Assembly: GCF_003946465.1 (NCBI RefSeq)
Contig: NZ_RHOL01000003.1
Span: 1 to 64,000 of the forward strand
Length of the DNA stretch: 64,000 nt
Source: Lacticaseibacillus hegangensis
GTDB lineage: Bacteria; Bacillota; Bacilli; Lactobacillales; Lactobacillaceae
Reading direction: 5' to 3'
In this document: positions 61,738 to 64,000 of the stretch, piece after piece
How the letters are laid out: each line of letters starts with the position of its first letter
Numbering within the stretch: position 1 is the first letter of the stretch
Made by a program: the position numbers and the translations under genes
The notes under the pieces: model-generated
Seen by the model: only the letters and a program-made list of their open reading frames with translations
Database searches by the model: none
Told to the model about the DNA's origin: nothing

Positions 61738-62262
61738 TTACAAAAATTGAGGGTGAAACTTGAAGCTGACCTCAGGATCCGGGGACAGATCGGTCAGACT
61801 CAGGTGGAAGGCGTTTTGCCGATCAAACCGTTTGGTGTTGCCGGCCACAAAGATGTACACATCCTTGGTGTTGATCTCCAGCTGCAAGGTTTCGCCGTTT
61901 TCGATTGGCAGGCACTGGGCAAAGCCGTTGAGCATCACGTACACCGTCCCACCCAGCCGATTCTTCTCGCGGGTGATGGTCAGCGTATGCGGCACGGCGA
62001 GGCGTTCTTCAGCGCTCGCATCATGCGGCTGCGCGTCAAAGCGCCGGCCGCAGACGAGGCACTGCACTTCGATGGGTTTGAAGGCGACCGGTTGCACTGA
62101 ATCATCTTCCATTACCATATCCATCCGCAATTTGCGGTGCGAAAGACGCACCGGCACAAAATGGTCAGCCCCGCAGTGCGGGCAGGAAAGCCCAGCCAAG
62201 CTTGGATATGTGATCGCACCAATATCATCGATTGGCGCGAACGCCATGTCTTGCGAAATCAT
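61738..62262 (-). CDS. Unknown protein with paired CxxC motifs
   Basis: 174 residues from ATG 62262 (MISQDMAFAPIDDIG), preceded by GGGGGG. CPHCG near 27 and CLVCG near 68 could hold one zinc ion, a zinc-ribbon-like pattern split by a ~40-residue insert. The C-terminal half (about 90-174) is beta-rich, with GTVYVMLNGFAQCLPI and KDVYIFVAGNTKRF. No family was recognised. It has its own terminator and stands alone between two gene-poor regions. Confidence 0.75.
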   Translation of the reverse strand: MISQDMAFAPIDDIGAITYPSLAGLSCPHCGADHFVPVRLSHRKLRMDMVMEDDSVQPVAFKPIEVQCLVCGRRFDAQPHDASAEERLAVPHTLTITREKNRLGGTVYVMLNGFAQCLPIENGETLQLEINTKDVYIFVAGNTKRFDRQNAFHLSLTDLSPDPEVSFKFHPQFL

Positions 62263-62399
62263 GATAGCCCCCCTGACTCGCCCCAACGCGAGCCGCTGTA
62301 ATTTGAAAACGAGAGCTAGCATACTGCTTGCCTCTGGCAATGTCAAGCATTCGGCTCAGGCCGCATCAGAATGGGGCTGCCGGCTACTTTTTCCACATC

Positions 62400-62427
62400 A
62401 AAAAAGGCGGCTAAACAGCCGCCTTTC
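62400..62427 (-). terminator. Terminator after the permease gene
   Basis: The minus strand reads AAGGCGGCT, a 4-nt loop, AGCCGCC, then six T, 40 bp past the permease stop. Confidence 0.88.
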
Positions 62428-62466
62428 TGAAAAGTCAAATATCGATTCGTGATTGTTCAAGTCGCC

Positions 62467-64000
62467 TCAATCAGTCGCGATATCCTTCTGGATGACAATG
62501 CGCTCATACAGCCACACGGTCAGCAGGTAGTATACAGCATACAGCACTATGAACAACCCGAACGGCAGCAGCAAGTGACCATAAGGCTCCTGAAGCAAAC
62601 CGACAAACATCTTCAGGCCAAACAGCACGTGAATTACGCCAAGTAGGCCAGGAAAGAAGAACAGGGCCCCGATCTCCTGGCGCACGGACTTGCGCAGCAG
62701 CCCAGGCCGCACCCCGATTTTTTGCAGCATCAGGTAGCGGCTTTGGTCGTACGACGCTCCACTGAGGATCTTGAACATCAAGGTCGACGCGAGCATGGCC
62801 AAGAACGCGATGCCCAGGAAGAAGCCCATGAAGGCCATCCCCGAAAAGGCGCCGTTGATCATGTCGTAATAGGTAAACTTCTGCCCGTAAACGGCGGTGC
62901 TTTCTTTGCCGTACTGGGCGACGATGGCCTTGTTCAACGCTGAGAGCTGGTCGTAGTTAGCCGTGAAGTCCTTCAGCCGCCAGGTGTGCGCAGTTTGCAC
63001 TGGACTAGTCAAGGCGGCAAATTGGCTTGCGGTCAGTACGGCGAGCTGCTTGCCCTGCGCTTTGGCCGGCAAAAACTGGCCTAACTGGCTATCGTAATCG
63101 CCGCTCTTCTGAGCAAAATTGGCGGCGGTCAGCTTTGTGAATTTGACCGGCCCACGGGCAAACTGAACCACCAGCACTGGGTCACGGTCCAGTTCCGAAG
63201 CGTTGAAGTAAACGTGCTTGGCGTCTTGTTTGAGGTGGTAGTTGATCTGGGCCTTGACCCCGGTCAGCTGGCGCGCCTTGGCCATGGTGGCCGCATTCGG
63301 ATCAACGACGACCGTATCGTACGCATTTTGCTTCGAGGCCAGGTCCGGGATGTCATGCTCGAATCCCAGCCCGACGGTAATGGCACCGAGGGCCAGCGCA
63401 AACAGAATGGACACGACAGCCAGAATCCGAGTGTAATCGCGAATGCGAAAACTGAGCTGGCTGAGCGTGAACGTGTGCAGGCCCTTGGCGGCAAAGCGCT
63501 TATTCTTTTTCAGCAGGCCGATCAGCCACACCAGCAGCGCATTAAACAGAAAATAGGAACCCAGCACGATGGTGACCAGCGCAATTGCGATGCCGGCCAG
63601 GACCAGCTTGGCCAGCTGGCTCATCGCCCAATACCCGATTGCCAGCAGCACCACCGCCAAAACGGCCTGAAGCCCCAGCACCCATTTTTTTGTCTTCAGC
63701 CGGTTCGGGGTCGTGGCCGCGTGCAGCAGGTCCAGCAGCGGTGTTTTAAGCAGGTTGTGCGCGTTGATCAGCGCGCCGACCACAAACATCAGCAGGAAAA
63801 AGACAAACGTCCACATGATTGCCGGCGGCCAAACCACGGAAAAATGCGTCGCAGGGGCGTGCAGCTGCGCCATTAAGACGTGTCCGGCCACGCCGGTCAG
63901 GCCCATGCCTAAGGCTATGCCGACCACGGCGGCGAGCACGCCGACCGTGACCGTCTCAATAAAAATCAACTGCGCAATTTTGCGACTTTTGGCGCCGAGC
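62467..64000 (-). CDS. ABC transporter permease, FtsX/BceB-like (start beyond the right edge)
   Basis: At least 511 codons are open to the window edge; the residues before MIFIETVTVG read LGAKSRKIAQ, a typical FtsX loop, so the start lies outside. Helices are near 1-30, 45-70, 95-115, 118-145, 175-200, 375-400, 425-450 and 460-480 of the visible part. A ~170-residue outer domain lies between the middle and last helices. This fits the large permease of peptide-antibiotic detoxification or sensing transporters. The ATPase partner would be upstream of the edge. Confidence 0.9.
   Translation of the reverse strand, partial: LGAKSRKIAQLIFIETVTVGVLAAVVGIALGMGLTGVAGHVLMAQLHAPATHFSVVWPPAIMWTFVFFLLMFVVGALINAHNLLKTPLLDLLHAATTPNRLKTKKWVLGLQAVLAVVLLAIGYWAMSQLAKLVLAGIAIALVTIVLGSYFLFNALLVWLIGLLKKNKRFAAKGLHTFTLSQLSFRIRDYTRILAVVSILFALALGAITVGLGFEHDIPDLASKQNAYDTVVVDPNAATMAKARQLTGVKAQINYHLKQDAKHVYFNASELDRDPVLVVQFARGPVKFTKLTAANFAQKSGDYDSQLGQFLPAKAQGKQLAVLTASQFAALTSPVQTAHTWRLKDFTANYDQLSALNKAIVAQYGKESTAVYGQKFTYYDMINGAFSGMAFMGFFLGIAFLAMLASTLMFKILSGASYDQSRYLMLQKIGVRPGLLRKSVRQEIGALFFFPGLLGVIHVLFGLKMFVGLLQEPYGHLLLPFGLFIVLYAVYYLLTVWLYERIVIQKDIATD

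Overview
The window looks like chromosome from a low-GC-phylum but fairly GC-rich lactic acid bacterium, most likely Lactobacillaceae close to Lacticaseibacillus. The basis is a KxYKxGKxW-type surface protein with mucin-binding-like repeats, a SpaA-type pilus with class C sortases, two T-box leaders, a prolyl-iminopeptidase, an oleate hydratase, a type I pantothenate kinase, a HelD-like ATPase and AGGAGG ribosome binding sites. No tRNA, rRNA, CRISPR array, intact insertion sequence or prophage was seen. Assignment to genus is inference.

Layout. 1-6.7 kb: the N-terminal 2229 codons of a giant repetitive surface adhesin (minus strand) running off the left edge. 7.0-10.3 kb: decaying genes (a truncated glycosyltransferase, a frameshifted GtrA, a twice-frameshifted unknown protein). 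10.4-13.7 kb: a MarR regulator with a reductase, an ACMSD-type amidohydrolase and an SDR, linked by three copies of a TATGC-N4-GCATA operator. 13.9-16.4 kb: a mannose-family PTS (IIB-IIC-IID, no IIA) behind a T-box whose specifier reads UGG (Trp). 16.6-26.8 kb: a pilus/sortase island with two pilins, three sortases, a BspA-like surface protein, two Rgg-like regulators and a candidate small RNA, apparently tied together by a GTGACC/GGTCAC palindrome. 26.9-31.8 kb: an aldo/keto reductase, a phosphatase, an SGNH hydrolase, then a Met T-box driving metA-hom. 32.1-36.7 kb: a LysR regulator and a flavoprotein-SDR-flavoprotein operon. 36.9-42.4 kb: housekeeping genes (guaA, coaA, HIT, a D-2-hydroxyacid dehydrogenase, ilvE). 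42.4-44.6 kb: a fumarate-reductase-type flavoprotein with an FMN-binding tail. 44.7-58 kb: thioesterase, HelD, an unknown membrane protein, a CPA2 antiporter, an iminopeptidase, an AadK-like protein, a phosphatase, a TetR regulator, a lipoprotein and oleate hydratase. 58.1-60.6 kb: a coiled-coil LPXTG protein. 60.7-61.7 kb: no gene seen. 61.7-64 kb: a small zinc-ribbon-like protein and an FtsX-type permease cut by the right edge.

How it fits together. About a quarter of the window is devoted to the cell surface. The most novel-looking signals are regulatory: (i) a tRNA-Trp-type T-box in front of sugar-PTS genes; (ii) a palindrome placed exactly 44 bp upstream of three -10 boxes in the pilus island, one of which precedes a promoter-to-terminator unit with no convincing ORF and a C-rich loop; and (iii) a second, independent operator family in the amidohydrolase/SDR locus. 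Three cre-like sites sit in front of the flavin reductases and the oleate hydratase region and suggest catabolite control of alternative electron sinks.
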